A stretch of DNA of 63,656 nucleotides, taken from positions 1-63,656 of the IMG/VR virus record IMGVR_UViG_3300042992_000919; one strand, 5' to 3'. A model generated the notes under the pieces. It was not told where the DNA came from. It saw only the letters and a list, made by a program, of their open reading frames with translations, and did not search any database. Below, one piece after another: positions 22,424 to 31,259 of this stretch (its first letter is position 1; each line of letters begins with the position of its first letter). The position numbers and the translations under genes are program-made. The stretch comes from a virus.

Positions 22424-23254
22424 ATGTCAGTATTTTTTAGAGCAGAAGACCACTCATATAAGAGTGTTAATTCTGAAGATAATATAAAATGGATTAGTGT
22501 TACATCATTTGTATCAAAATTTAAAGAAAAATTTGATCCAATTTCTGTTTCACAAAAAGCTTCAAAAAATAAAAAATCTAAATGGTATGGAATGACACCA
22601 GAAGATATACAGAAAGCTTGGTCCAAAGAAACAGATAGAGCACTTACATTAGGTACATGGTATCATAATGAAAGAGAATCTGATTTATTAAGTCTTGAAA
22701 CTTTAACGCAAGGTGGTGAACCTCTAAAAATTATTACCCCAATTATTGATGAAGAAGGAATTAAATATGCTCCTGAACAAAAACTTGAGAATGGTATATA
22801 TCCTGAACATTTTGTTTATTTAAAATCTGCAGGATTATGTGGACAATCTGATAGAGTTGATATTATAAATGGTGTGGTCAATATAATTGACTACAAAACA
22901 AATAAAGAAATTAAAACAGAAGGATATAAGAATTGGGAAGGTATTTCTAAGAAGATGTTATCACCTGTTGCTCATCTGGATGACTGTAATTTAAACCATT
23001 ATAGCCTACAATTGAGTTTTTATATGTATATTATACTTAAGCACAATCCTAAATTAAAACCAGGAAAAATGAGTTTACATCATGTGATTTTTCAAGATTC
23101 TGGAACAGATGGCTTTGGAAATCCAATTAATAAACTCGATGAAAATAATAATCCTATTGTAAAAGAAGTGGTGGTATATGATATCCCATATATGAAGGAT
23201 GAAGTAATTACATTAATTAAACATCTTAATGATAACCGTGATTTTTTAATATAG
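22424..23254 (+). CDS. PD-(D/E)XK nuclease, RecB/Cas4-like, 276 aa
   Basis: Predicted Mg2+-dependent DNA nuclease. In order: WISVTSFVSKF (start of the fold), LGTWYHNERE with the conserved His of motif I (about residue 75), GQSDRVD with Asp143, IIDYKTNK giving the Asp156-x-Lys158 pair, and LQLSFYMYII, the Q-x-x-x-Y motif of RecB-like nucleases. The reading frame extends upstream to 22373, but the start at 22424, one base after the previous stop, fits the operon. It sits beside the PhoH-like ATPase and near terminase; it could process replication intermediates or degrade host DNA. Confidence 0.8.
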   Translation: MSVFFRAEDHSYKSVNSEDNIKWISVTSFVSKFKEKFDPISVSQKASKNKKSKWYGMTPEDIQKAWSKETDRALTLGTWYHNERESDLLSLETLTQGGEPLKIITPIIDEEGIKYAPEQKLENGIYPEHFVYLKSAGLCGQSDRVDIINGVVNIIDYKTNKEIKTEGYKNWEGISKKMLSPVAHLDDCNLNHYSLQLSFYMYIILKHNPKLKPGKMSLHHVIFQDSGTDGFGNPINKLDENNNPIVKEVVVYDIPYMKDEVITLIKHLNDNRDFLI

Positions 23255-23256
23255 AT

Positions 23257-23904
23257 ATGAGAGAACGTAAAAATGATATAAAGTATTTATTGCAATTAAA
23301 CGAAGAGCAAAAAAAGGCAAAAGCAGAAATCCTTGATAATGTAATTAGTGCTATATATGGTGCTGCCGGTTCTGGTAAATCATTATTAGCTGCTCAAATA
23401 GCATTAGATCAATTATTCTTATATGAAAAGAAGATAATTATAATTAGACCTGCTGTTACTGCACATGAAGATATTGGTTATTTAAAAGGTTCTGCAGATG
23501 AAAAGATGGCTCTATTTACTCAACCAACACATCAAAATATGTATAAACTTTATAACAAAGACAAGATTGATAAAGAGATTACTGCTGGTAATATTATTAT
23601 CATTCCTGTTGGTTATACTAGAGGCTACACTTTTAACGACTGTACAGTGATTGTTGAAGAAGCACAAAACTTAACTTTTTCTCAAACAGAATTATTATTA
23701 GGAAGAGTGGGTAAAGATAATTGCAGAATGATACTTTGTGGTGACTCTGCTCAAATTGACTTAAAAAATAAAAAAGATTCAGGTTTTGATTTTATTTGCA
23801 AACACTTGAAAGATATAGAAGGATTTTCTGTAATTAGATTAAAAGCAAATCATAGACATCCAATTGTGGAAAATGTACTAGAGATATTTAAAAACTACGC
23901 TTAA
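23257..23904 (+). CDS. PhoH-like P-loop ATPase, 215 aa
   Basis: Walker A GAAGSGKS is at residues 35-42 and Walker B TVIVEEAQN at about 130-138, followed by the RMILCGDSAQID motif that is diagnostic for the PhoH family, and a C-terminal LKANHRHPIVENVLEI. PhoH proteins are ATPases related to superfamily 1 helicases; their phage role is still unsettled, with RNA metabolism and phosphate response suggested. It starts 2 nt after the nuclease gene and overlaps the next gene by one base, suggesting a functional pair with the nuclease. Confidence 0.85.
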   Translation: MRERKNDIKYLLQLNEEQKKAKAEILDNVISAIYGAAGSGKSLLAAQIALDQLFLYEKKIIIIRPAVTAHEDIGYLKGSADEKMALFTQPTHQNMYKLYNKDKIDKEITAGNIIIIPVGYTRGYTFNDCTVIVEEAQNLTFSQTELLLGRVGKDNCRMILCGDSAQIDLKNKKDSGFDFICKHLKDIEGFSVIRLKANHRHPIVENVLEIFKNYA

Positions 23905-24422
23905 TGATTGTAAAACTATTCGATATAGAGAATGGTGTTGTAAAACCAACAGAACACTGTTTTGTAATTAAATTTTTAAAGGATGTCATGGAGACATATC
24001 CAGATGAGTATTTAATAATTTATGCTTATCTATTTTATATGACATGTCCTAATAATGATATAAATCCTTTTTTTAATCTCCCAGAATCTGAAAAAGAAGA
24101 TATAATTCTAGAGCAAATAAATGCTGAGTTTAGTACAGAAGATTCTTTAATTCTTGATGCTGTAAAGATGTGTGAGAAATTATATGAAACTCCTACATCA
24201 AGAGCATACAATGGGATTAAAATTGCTTTAGATAATATGGCAACTTTTATGGCAACAGAAAAACCAACATCTGGTAGAGATGGTTCTGCATCCGCATTAT
24301 TAAGAATTGCTGAAAGATTTGATCAAGTTAGACAATCATTCAAAGGTGTTTATAATGATTTAAAAGATGAACAAAAAAGCCACGTTAGAGGTGGTATAGG
24401 ACTATCATACGATCAAGAATAA
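23904..24422 (+). CDS. Conserved phage protein upstream of terminase, 172 aa
   Basis: All-helical. The C-terminal half (PTSGRDGSASALLRIAERFD, then FKGVYNDLKDEQKSHVRGG and LSYDQE) is a signature I recall from conserved proteins next to terminase in Bacteroidota phages. Its size and position would suit a small terminase subunit, but there is no clear DNA-binding motif, so I leave it as a candidate packaging factor. It overlaps the PhoH-like gene by one base. Confidence 0.6.
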   Translation: MIVKLFDIENGVVKPTEHCFVIKFLKDVMETYPDEYLIIYAYLFYMTCPNNDINPFFNLPESEKEDIILEQINAEFSTEDSLILDAVKMCEKLYETPTSRAYNGIKIALDNMATFMATEKPTSGRDGSASALLRIAERFDQVRQSFKGVYNDLKDEQKSHVRGGIGLSYDQE

Positions 24423-24423
24423 T

Positions 24424-24600
24424 ATGGAAAAAGAACTTTACTATGATTGGTTGTTTCAATACAATCCATATGAAAAAGCATGGTATGCTTTTGAAAGAGA
24501 TAATTTTATTGGATATTTTTCTGATAAAGAAAATACAAAGTATTTAAAAGGATCGTCTATTGATGAACTTATAGAAATTATTGAAGTGATTAATGGATAG
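24424..24600 (+). CDS. Hypothetical protein, 58 aa
   Basis: Starts MEKELYYDWLFQYNPYEKAW, rich in Tyr, Phe and Trp, and ends in an acidic helix (SIDELIEIIEVING). It starts one base after the previous stop and its TAG lies 8 nt inside the terminase gene. TAG acts as a plain stop here, which argues against TAG recoding in this phage. No family recognised; intervening small genes of this kind are often terminase partners. Confidence 0.6.
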   Translation: MEKELYYDWLFQYNPYEKAWYAFERDNFIGYFSDKENTKYLKGSSIDELIEIIEVING

Positions 24601-26788
24601 TTATCTAGAAATACCCACTTATAATAATGGTGAATGGGAATCTACAATCTTCTATACTAAAGAAGGTTTTTTAGATTTTATTAAATCTATATTTAAAGAA
24701 CCTGGTCAATATGAATTTGATGAGACCTCATTAATATTTAATGAAGAAGCTCGTAAATTTAATAAATTACAATTCTATTGTTCAGCACCATATAAAAGTA
24801 AGGATTTTAGAAATTATTGGGATGACCAAAAGAATAAGTGTAGAAATGGTGTAATATATAAAAATGGAGATAAGGTTTGGTATCTTACTCGTGATTATTA
24901 CATGTGGCTTAATTTCTTACCAATATTTGATAAGGAACAAAATAAATTTGGATTTGCTAAAGTACGTGATGCACAATATCATATGGCATTATATGAATTA
25001 CTTGCTGAGTTAAGTAATAAACATTGTGCTATTTTAAAGAAACGTCAGATTGCTAGTTCTTATTTTCATTGTGCTAAACTTATAAATCAAATATGGTTTG
25101 AAGAAGGGGTGACATTAAAAGTGGGTGCTGAACTTAAAGATTATATAAATGATAAAGGTTCTTGGGCTTTCTTTAATGAATATAGAGACTTTTTAAATTC
25201 TCACACCGGATGGTATAGACCATTTACACCAGATAAAACTCTCAACTGGGAACAAAAGATTCAAGTGAGAGAAAATAACCAAAACAAAACTAGAGGTTTA
25301 AAAGGAAGATTAATTGGATTATCTTTTGAAAAGAATCCAACAAATGGTGTAGGGGGACCTTGTAAATATTTCTTTCATGAAGAGGCCGGTATTGCTCCTA
25401 AAATGAATGTAACATATGAGTTCATTAGACCAGCATTAAGTTCTGGATTTATGACTACAGGTACATTTATAGCAGCAGGATCTGTTGGTGATTTAGATCA
25501 ATGTGAACCACTAAAGAAATTAATATTATATCCAGAATCAAATGATATTTATTCAGTAGATACAGATCTACTTGATGATAAAGGTACTTTAGGTAAGTCT
25601 GGATTATTTATTCCTGAACAGTGGTCTATGCCACCATATATAGATGAGTATGGTAACTCACTTGTACAAGAAGCATTAGATGCATTAGATAATCAATTTG
25701 AAATTTGGAAGAAAGAACTAGATCCTGAAGACTATCAACTACGTATTTCACAGAGACCTAGAAATATTGCAGAAGCATTTGCTGCAAGAAAAGAATCTAA
25801 ATTTCCACCACATCTTGTCACTAATCAAATTAGAAGAATAGAAGATAAAGAATATGGTTATGAACTTATTGATTTATCTAGACAAGAAGATGGTATAGTA
25901 GCCACTAAATCTAATAAGCTTCCGATTAAATCATTTCCTATTAGAAAGAATGAAGATGATAAAGAAGGAGCATTAGTGGTGTGGAAAAGACCTGCAGAAA
26001 ATCCAACATTTGGAATGTATTATGCATCTATTGACCCTGTATCTGAAGGAAAGACAACTACTTCAGAATCATTGTGTTCTATATATGTATATAAAGCTCC
26101 AATTGAAGTGATTAAAGAAACACCTAATGGTAAAGAAACATACTACGAAAGAGATGAAATTGTTGCAGCATGGTGTGGTAGATTTGATGACTTAAAAAAA
26201 ACTCATGAAAAATTAGAGTTGATAATCGAGTGGTATAATGCTTGGACAATTATTGAAAATAACGTTTCTCTTTTTATTCAATATATGATTGAAAAAAGGA
26301 AACAAAAGTATTTAGTACCAAAAAGCCAGATATTATTTCTAAAAGATTTAAATGCAAATGCTAACGTATATCAGGAGTATGGTTGGAAAAATACTGGAAC
26401 ACTATTTAAATCACATTTACTTTCTTATTTAATACAGTATATTAGTGAAGAAATTGACCATCAAACAAAAACAGATGGTACAATTGTTAAAACTACATAT
26501 GGTATTGAGAGAATTCCAGATATTATGGCAATGAAGGAAATGCAAGCATATCAAGATGGATTAAACGTTGACCGTTTGGTTTCTTTAGCTGCATTAATAG
26601 CTTTTGCTAAAATCCAAACATCTAATAGAGGATATACAAGAAAATATGAAAGAGATAGGTCATTAGAATTGGAGAATTCAAATAATTTATATAAATTAAA
26701 TAATAACCCTTTTAAGTTTATAGGAGGCTCGAAATCTGCATTTTCAAATATTAAAGTTAAACGTAATCCATTTAAAAACTTTAGATAA
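24593..26788 (+). CDS. terL: Terminase large subunit
   Basis: Packages DNA into the prohead: an N-terminal ATPase drives translocation and a C-terminal RNase H-like nuclease cuts concatemers. The ATPase P-loop is deviant, LKKRQIASS (residues 148-156), with Lys before the Arg-Gln pair and no GK; the Walker B strand is CKYFFHEEA (257-265) with Glu263/264. The nuclease part shows YASIDP with Asp481, IIENN with Glu555, and LNVDRL with Asp660 as the likely metal-binding triad. At 731 aa it is of usual length for large-genome phages. It overlaps the preceding small gene by 8 nt. Confidence 0.9.
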   Translation: MDSYLEIPTYNNGEWESTIFYTKEGFLDFIKSIFKEPGQYEFDETSLIFNEEARKFNKLQFYCSAPYKSKDFRNYWDDQKNKCRNGVIYKNGDKVWYLTRDYYMWLNFLPIFDKEQNKFGFAKVRDAQYHMALYELLAELSNKHCAILKKRQIASSYFHCAKLINQIWFEEGVTLKVGAELKDYINDKGSWAFFNEYRDFLNSHTGWYRPFTPDKTLNWEQKIQVRENNQNKTRGLKGRLIGLSFEKNPTNGVGGPCKYFFHEEAGIAPKMNVTYEFIRPALSSGFMTTGTFIAAGSVGDLDQCEPLKKLILYPESNDIYSVDTDLLDDKGTLGKSGLFIPEQWSMPPYIDEYGNSLVQEALDALDNQFEIWKKELDPEDYQLRISQRPRNIAEAFAARKESKFPPHLVTNQIRRIEDKEYGYELIDLSRQEDGIVATKSNKLPIKSFPIRKNEDDKEGALVVWKRPAENPTFGMYYASIDPVSEGKTTTSESLCSIYVYKAPIEVIKETPNGKETYYERDEIVAAWCGRFDDLKKTHEKLELIIEWYNAWTIIENNVSLFIQYMIEKRKQKYLVPKSQILFLKDLNANANVYQEYGWKNTGTLFKSHLLSYLIQYISEEIDHQTKTDGTIVKTTYGIERIPDIMAMKEMQAYQDGLNVDRLVSLAALIAFAKIQTSNRGYTRKYERDRSLELENSNNLYKLNNNPFKFIGGSKSAFSNIKVKRNPFKNFR

Positions 26789-26958
26789 TGTCAAATATAA
26801 AAATTCAAATTATTAAAGAGCTCCTAGATAAAAAAGAAATAACATTTGAGCAAGCCTTATTATTACTCGATATAAAAATTGAAGGATTGAGTTCTCCTAT
26901 AAACTTGGGTATTACTAATTGTCAAGGTAATTGTGATAATTGTACTTGTAAAAAATAA
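26788..26958 (+). CDS. Small Cys-rich-tail protein, 56 aa
   Basis: A helical N-terminus (MSNIKIQIIKELLDKKEITF) is followed by EQALLLLDIK and a C-terminal tail with four Cys in the pattern CxxxCxxCxC (CQGNCDNCTC), which could hold a metal ion. It starts on the last base of the terminase stop (TAATG) and ends 8 nt before the portal gene, so it is translated with them. Function unknown; it may be a small head-assembly factor. Confidence 0.6.
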   Translation: MSNIKIQIIKELLDKKEITFEQALLLLDIKIEGLSSPINLGITNCQGNCDNCTCKK

Positions 26959-26966
26959 AGATAGAT

Positions 26967-29720
26967 ATGCAAATATATAACGCTCTTCAATTGAAAAATG
27001 GTGCTAAAGTAGAGTACAACAAAATGGGTACTCTAACTCAGCCAATTCAATTTTTACCGAGAGATAAGAAAGATCAGGAATGGGCAGCATGGAACTTAGA
27101 TTGGTTGGAGTTACAAGGACAAAAACAATTGAGAAGAAATGCTAGAAGATTACTTAAGAATTATAAATTAGCAAAAGGTCTAATTGATAAAACAGATTAT
27201 ATTATTGAAGAAGATAATGACTATGCAGATCTAGTAGAAACTTTAACTAAACAAGATGAGTCTGCATTAGAATTAAAGTTTTATCCAATTATTCCAAATG
27301 TAATTAATGTTTTAACTGCTGAATTTTCTAAGAGAGCTACAAAAGTTGCATATAGAGCAGTTGATGAATTATCATATAATGAACTTTTAGAAGAGAAAAG
27401 ATTACAGGTTGAAGAAGTATTGCTAAAAGAAGCAGAACAAAAATTAATGGCTTCTTTAATGGCAATGGGTGCAGATCTAGAAAATGAACAAGTACAACAA
27501 CAATTATCTCCAGATAATTTAAAAAGTCTACCAGAAATTGAACAATTCTTTAAAAAAGATTATCGTTCAATGATTGAACAATGGGCATGGCATCAACATT
27601 TAGTAGATGAGGAAAGATTCAAGATGCAGGAACTTGAAGAGACTGCATTTAGAGATATGCTTATTACAGATAGAGAATTCTGGCATTTTAAAATGATGGA
27701 AGATGACTATGATGTTGAATTATGGAATCCGTTATTAACATTCTATCACAAGTCTCCAGATACAAGATATATCTCACAAGGAAATTGGGTGGGTAAATGC
27801 GAAATGCTAACTGTAGCAGATGTTATTGATAAATATGGATATCTAATGACAGAAGAACAATTGCAGTCATTAGAAGCTGTTTATCCAGTTAGATCTTCTG
27901 CATATCCAATTGAAGGGTATCAAAATGATGGTACATATTATGATCCTACAAGATCACATGCTTGGAACACTAATTCTCCTTCATTACACTATCGTCAATT
28001 TACTTCTATGTATGATAATTACATATCAGATGGTAATGATATTGTAAATATGATTTTATCAGAAGGAGAAGATTTATTTGATTTAGGTAGTTCACATTAT
28101 TTAAGAGCTACAACATGTTACTGGAAATCTCAAAGAAGAGTGGGTCATCTTACAAAAATTGATGAACTTGGGGATGTCATAGAAGAAATTATAGATGAAA
28201 GTTATATAATAACTATTAAGCCAGAATATGATACAATGCTCTATAAGCAAAAGACTAAAGAAAATTTAGTGTATGGTGAGCATATTGAATGGATCTGGAT
28301 TAATGAGGTTTGGGGTGGTGTAAAGATTGGTCCTAATAGACCATCATATTGGGGTATGGAAAATCCAGGTGGTTTAACTCCAATTTATCTTGGTGTAACT
28401 AATAATCAGATTAAAAGATTACCATTCCAATTTAAAGGGGATTCATCTTTATATGGTTGTAAACTTCCAGTGGAAGGATCTGTATTTTCAGATAGAAATA
28501 CAAAATCCACTTCATTGGTGGATTTAATGAAACCATTCCAAATTGCATATAACATTGTAAATAATCAAATTGCTGATATTCTTGTAGATGAACTTGGTAC
28601 AGTAATTTTATTAGATCAAAATGCTATTCCAAGACATTCTCTTGGAGAAGATTGGGGTAAACATAATCTTGCAAAAGCTTATGTAGCAATGAAAACATTC
28701 CAAATGCTACCATTGGATTCATCTATTACAAATACTGAGAATCCATTAGCATTTCAACATTATCAAGTATTGAGTTTAGAGCAAACACAAAGATTGCTTT
28801 CTCGTATTCAACTTGCAAGTTATTTTAAGAACCAAGCTTTTGAAACTATTGGTATTACACCTCAACGTTTAGGTTCTGCAGTAGAGCAACCAACTGCTGA
28901 AGGTATCAGAGTGGCATTAAGTAATTCATATGCTCAAACAGAAGTATACTTTACACAACACTGTGATAATTTAATGCCAAGAGTACATACAATGCGTACA
29001 GATTTGGCTCAATACTATCATTCTAAAAAACCATCTATTAGATTACAATATTTAACATCTAATGATGAAAAGGTTGCTTTTAATATTAATGGTACAGATC
29101 TCTTACTAAGAGATATTAATATTTTCTGTACAACAAAAGCAAATCATAGAAATACTATTGAACAACTAAAACAACTAGCATTAAATAATAATACTTCTGG
29201 TGCATCTATCTATGATCTAGCAAATATTATTAAATCTCAATCAATTCCTGAGATTGAACATGTTCTTAAATCTGCTGAACAAAAACAACAAGCAGTTAAA
29301 CAACAAGAACAACAATCACAACAAGAATTACTTGATAAACAATTGCAAGCTCAAGCTCAAGAAAAACAAGCTCAAAGAGACTTTGATGCTGGAGAAAAAC
29401 AAAAGGATAGAGAAACAAATATCATTGAAGCTCAAATTAGGGCTGCGGGATATGGAGCTATGCAAGATCAGAATCAAAATCAACAGAGTGATTATATTGA
29501 TGCTTTAAGAGAAATAAGAGCTTCAGATGAATATCGTGCTAAAATGTCTATGCAAGAAGAAGCAATGTTGAATAAAAATAATACCGATAGAGAAAAAGCA
29601 AACATTAAGCGTGAAGAACTCGGTGTTAAAAGAGATATTGCTGATAAACAATTACAAATAGCAAGAGAGAATAAGAATAAGTACGATGATAAAAAATCTA
29701 CTAGCAAAAAGAAAGATTGA
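26967..29720 (+). CDS. Portal protein, 917 aa
   Basis: Expected to form the dodecameric ring at one head vertex through which DNA passes. The call rests on position directly after terL and before the scaffold and capsid genes, on its large size, and on portal-like segments such as LKFYPIIPNVINVLTAEFSK, FQIAYNIVNNQIADILVDEL and QTEVYFTQHCDNLMPRVHTM. The last about 150 residues (from about 770) are Gln/Lys-rich helix (QQEQQSQQELLDKQLQAQ), a coiled coil that could reach into the head, making the protein longer than most portals. The long size and tail fit crAss-like portals. Confidence 0.8.
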   Translation: MQIYNALQLKNGAKVEYNKMGTLTQPIQFLPRDKKDQEWAAWNLDWLELQGQKQLRRNARRLLKNYKLAKGLIDKTDYIIEEDNDYADLVETLTKQDESALELKFYPIIPNVINVLTAEFSKRATKVAYRAVDELSYNELLEEKRLQVEEVLLKEAEQKLMASLMAMGADLENEQVQQQLSPDNLKSLPEIEQFFKKDYRSMIEQWAWHQHLVDEERFKMQELEETAFRDMLITDREFWHFKMMEDDYDVELWNPLLTFYHKSPDTRYISQGNWVGKCEMLTVADVIDKYGYLMTEEQLQSLEAVYPVRSSAYPIEGYQNDGTYYDPTRSHAWNTNSPSLHYRQFTSMYDNYISDGNDIVNMILSEGEDLFDLGSSHYLRATTCYWKSQRRVGHLTKIDELGDVIEEIIDESYIITIKPEYDTMLYKQKTKENLVYGEHIEWIWINEVWGGVKIGPNRPSYWGMENPGGLTPIYLGVTNNQIKRLPFQFKGDSSLYGCKLPVEGSVFSDRNTKSTSLVDLMKPFQIAYNIVNNQIADILVDELGTVILLDQNAIPRHSLGEDWGKHNLAKAYVAMKTFQMLPLDSSITNTENPLAFQHYQVLSLEQTQRLLSRIQLASYFKNQAFETIGITPQRLGSAVEQPTAEGIRVALSNSYAQTEVYFTQHCDNLMPRVHTMRTDLAQYYHSKKPSIRLQYLTSNDEKVAFNINGTDLLLRDINIFCTTKANHRNTIEQLKQLALNNNTSGASIYDLANIIKSQSIPEIEHVLKSAEQKQQAVKQQEQQSQQELLDKQLQAQAQEKQAQRDFDAGEKQKDRETNIIEAQIRAAGYGAMQDQNQNQQSDYIDALREIRASDEYRAKMSMQEEAMLNKNNTDREKANIKREELGVKRDIADKQLQIARENKNKYDDKKSTSKKKD

Positions 29721-29928
29721 CAAAAAAAAGTCAAATAATAATTGGATCACAATAATACTAGTGGATGATTCAATTAATGAATTTTGCTTAGAAGATATAC
29801 CGAATGATAGTACTGAAATGAATTTCTTACAACTAAAAGAATATTTAGAAAAAAATAGATATAGTTTAAGAAAATCAAAAGGAAAAAATATAGCGATATA
29901 TTTAGCTTTTAAAGAAAAAAATATGTGA
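29686..29928 (+). CDS. Hypothetical basic protein, 80 aa
   Basis: Basic N-terminus (MIKNLLAKRKIDKKKSNNNW), then strands (ITIILVDDSINEFCLEDI) and a basic helix (LKEYLEKNRYSLRKSKGKN). It overlaps the end of the portal gene by 35 nt, a sizeable overlap, so the start is uncertain and a shorter form is possible. It lies between portal and scaffold genes. No family recognised. Confidence 0.5.
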   Translation: MIKNLLAKRKIDKKKSNNNWITIILVDDSINEFCLEDIPNDSTEMNFLQLKEYLEKNRYSLRKSKGKNIAIYLAFKEKNM

Positions 29929-29988
29929 GTTTACAACTATTGTAGATTTACTTTTTTTATATTATATTATTATTAAAACCAAATTAAT

Positions 29989-31209
29989 ATGTCACAAGAA
30001 AGCACAATGCAAACAGAAGTTAAAGAAGTGGATGTAAATTTAGATGATATCTTTGGATCTGCTCCTGGAGCTGAAAGTATTTTACTTCCAGAAACAGAAG
30101 CAAAACCAAGTATCTTTTCTTCTCCAAAAACTGATTTAACATTTCTAGAACCTCAATCTAAAACTCAAAAGAAAGAGGAAAAAAACGAAGAATCAACAAT
30201 TACTACTGAACAAGAAGTGACTGAACTTTTAGAGTCCACTTTAAATCAGTTGGAAAATGAAACTGGAAAAGGTAGACCAAAAGTTGATAAGAGTGGTTTG
30301 GTGGAGACATTCACTAAACTTATTGATGATGGTTTAATTATGCCATTTGATGATGATAAGGATCTATCTGATTATTCTGTAAAAGATTGGAAAGAACTTA
30401 TTGAAGCTAATTTCAGCGAAAGAGAAAAAAAGATTAAAGAAGAAACTCCAAGAGAATTTTTTCAAGCTTTACCTCAAGAATTACAGATTGCTGCAAAATA
30501 TGTATCAGATGGAGGACAAGATCTAAAAGGTTTATTTAAAGCATTAGCACAAGTAGAAGAAGTGAGAGAACTTGATGTTGATGATGAACATGATCAAGAA
30601 ACTATTGTACGTCAATATTTACGTGCCACACAATTTGGTAGTGAAGATGAAATTGATGAAGAAATTGATAGTTGGAAGGATATGGATAAACTTGGTGAAA
30701 AAGCGGGTAAATTCAAACCAAAGTTGGATAAAATGCAAGAGCAAATTATTGCTCAACAACTTGCAGAACAAGAATATAGAAAGGAACAACAAAGAGTGGC
30801 TGCAGAAACATATATGGAAAATGTATATGAAACTCTTAAACCAGGTGAACTTAATGGAATTAAGATTGATAAAAAAACTCAATCTCAACTTTATTCTGGT
30901 TTAGTGCAGCCTAGCTATCCTTCTATTTCTGGTAAACCAACAAATCTATTAGGACATCTTCTTGAGAAATATCAGTTTATTGAACCTAAGCATGATCTTA
31001 TTGCAGAAGTTCTTTGGTTATTATCTGATCCAGATAATTACAAAAATGAGATTAGAAAACATGCCAAAACTGAAGCTACACAAGAAACTGTTCGTAATTT
31101 AAAAACAGAACAAGCTAAGAGTAAATCTTCATTCTCTTCTGTAGAAGATAAAGAAGATAGAAAAGCTCCTAAGATTTCACGTAACAATAATTTTTTCAAA
31201 AGATTTTAA
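29989..31209 (+). CDS. Candidate scaffold protein, 406 aa
   Basis: Placed between portal and major capsid genes, where scaffold genes usually sit. It is very acidic, helical and low in aromatic residues: an N-terminal disordered part (to about residue 75), an acidic core (VDDEHDQETIVRQYLRATQF), a long coiled coil (KLDKMQEQIIAQQLAEQEYR, about 240-280) and a basic C-terminal end (KAPKISRNNNFFKRF) of the kind that binds capsid protein. These are the hallmarks of scaffolds, but there is no specific motif. It has its own AT-rich 60-nt upstream region. Confidence 0.65.
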   Translation: MSQESTMQTEVKEVDVNLDDIFGSAPGAESILLPETEAKPSIFSSPKTDLTFLEPQSKTQKKEEKNEESTITTEQEVTELLESTLNQLENETGKGRPKVDKSGLVETFTKLIDDGLIMPFDDDKDLSDYSVKDWKELIEANFSEREKKIKEETPREFFQALPQELQIAAKYVSDGGQDLKGLFKALAQVEEVRELDVDDEHDQETIVRQYLRATQFGSEDEIDEEIDSWKDMDKLGEKAGKFKPKLDKMQEQIIAQQLAEQEYRKEQQRVAAETYMENVYETLKPGELNGIKIDKKTQSQLYSGLVQPSYPSISGKPTNLLGHLLEKYQFIEPKHDLIAEVLWLLSDPDNYKNEIRKHAKTEATQETVRNLKTEQAKSKSSFSSVEDKEDRKAPKISRNNNFFKRF

Positions 31210-31259
31210 TATAAATAAACAATCAATTAATAACTATAAACAATTAAATTAAATTCAAA

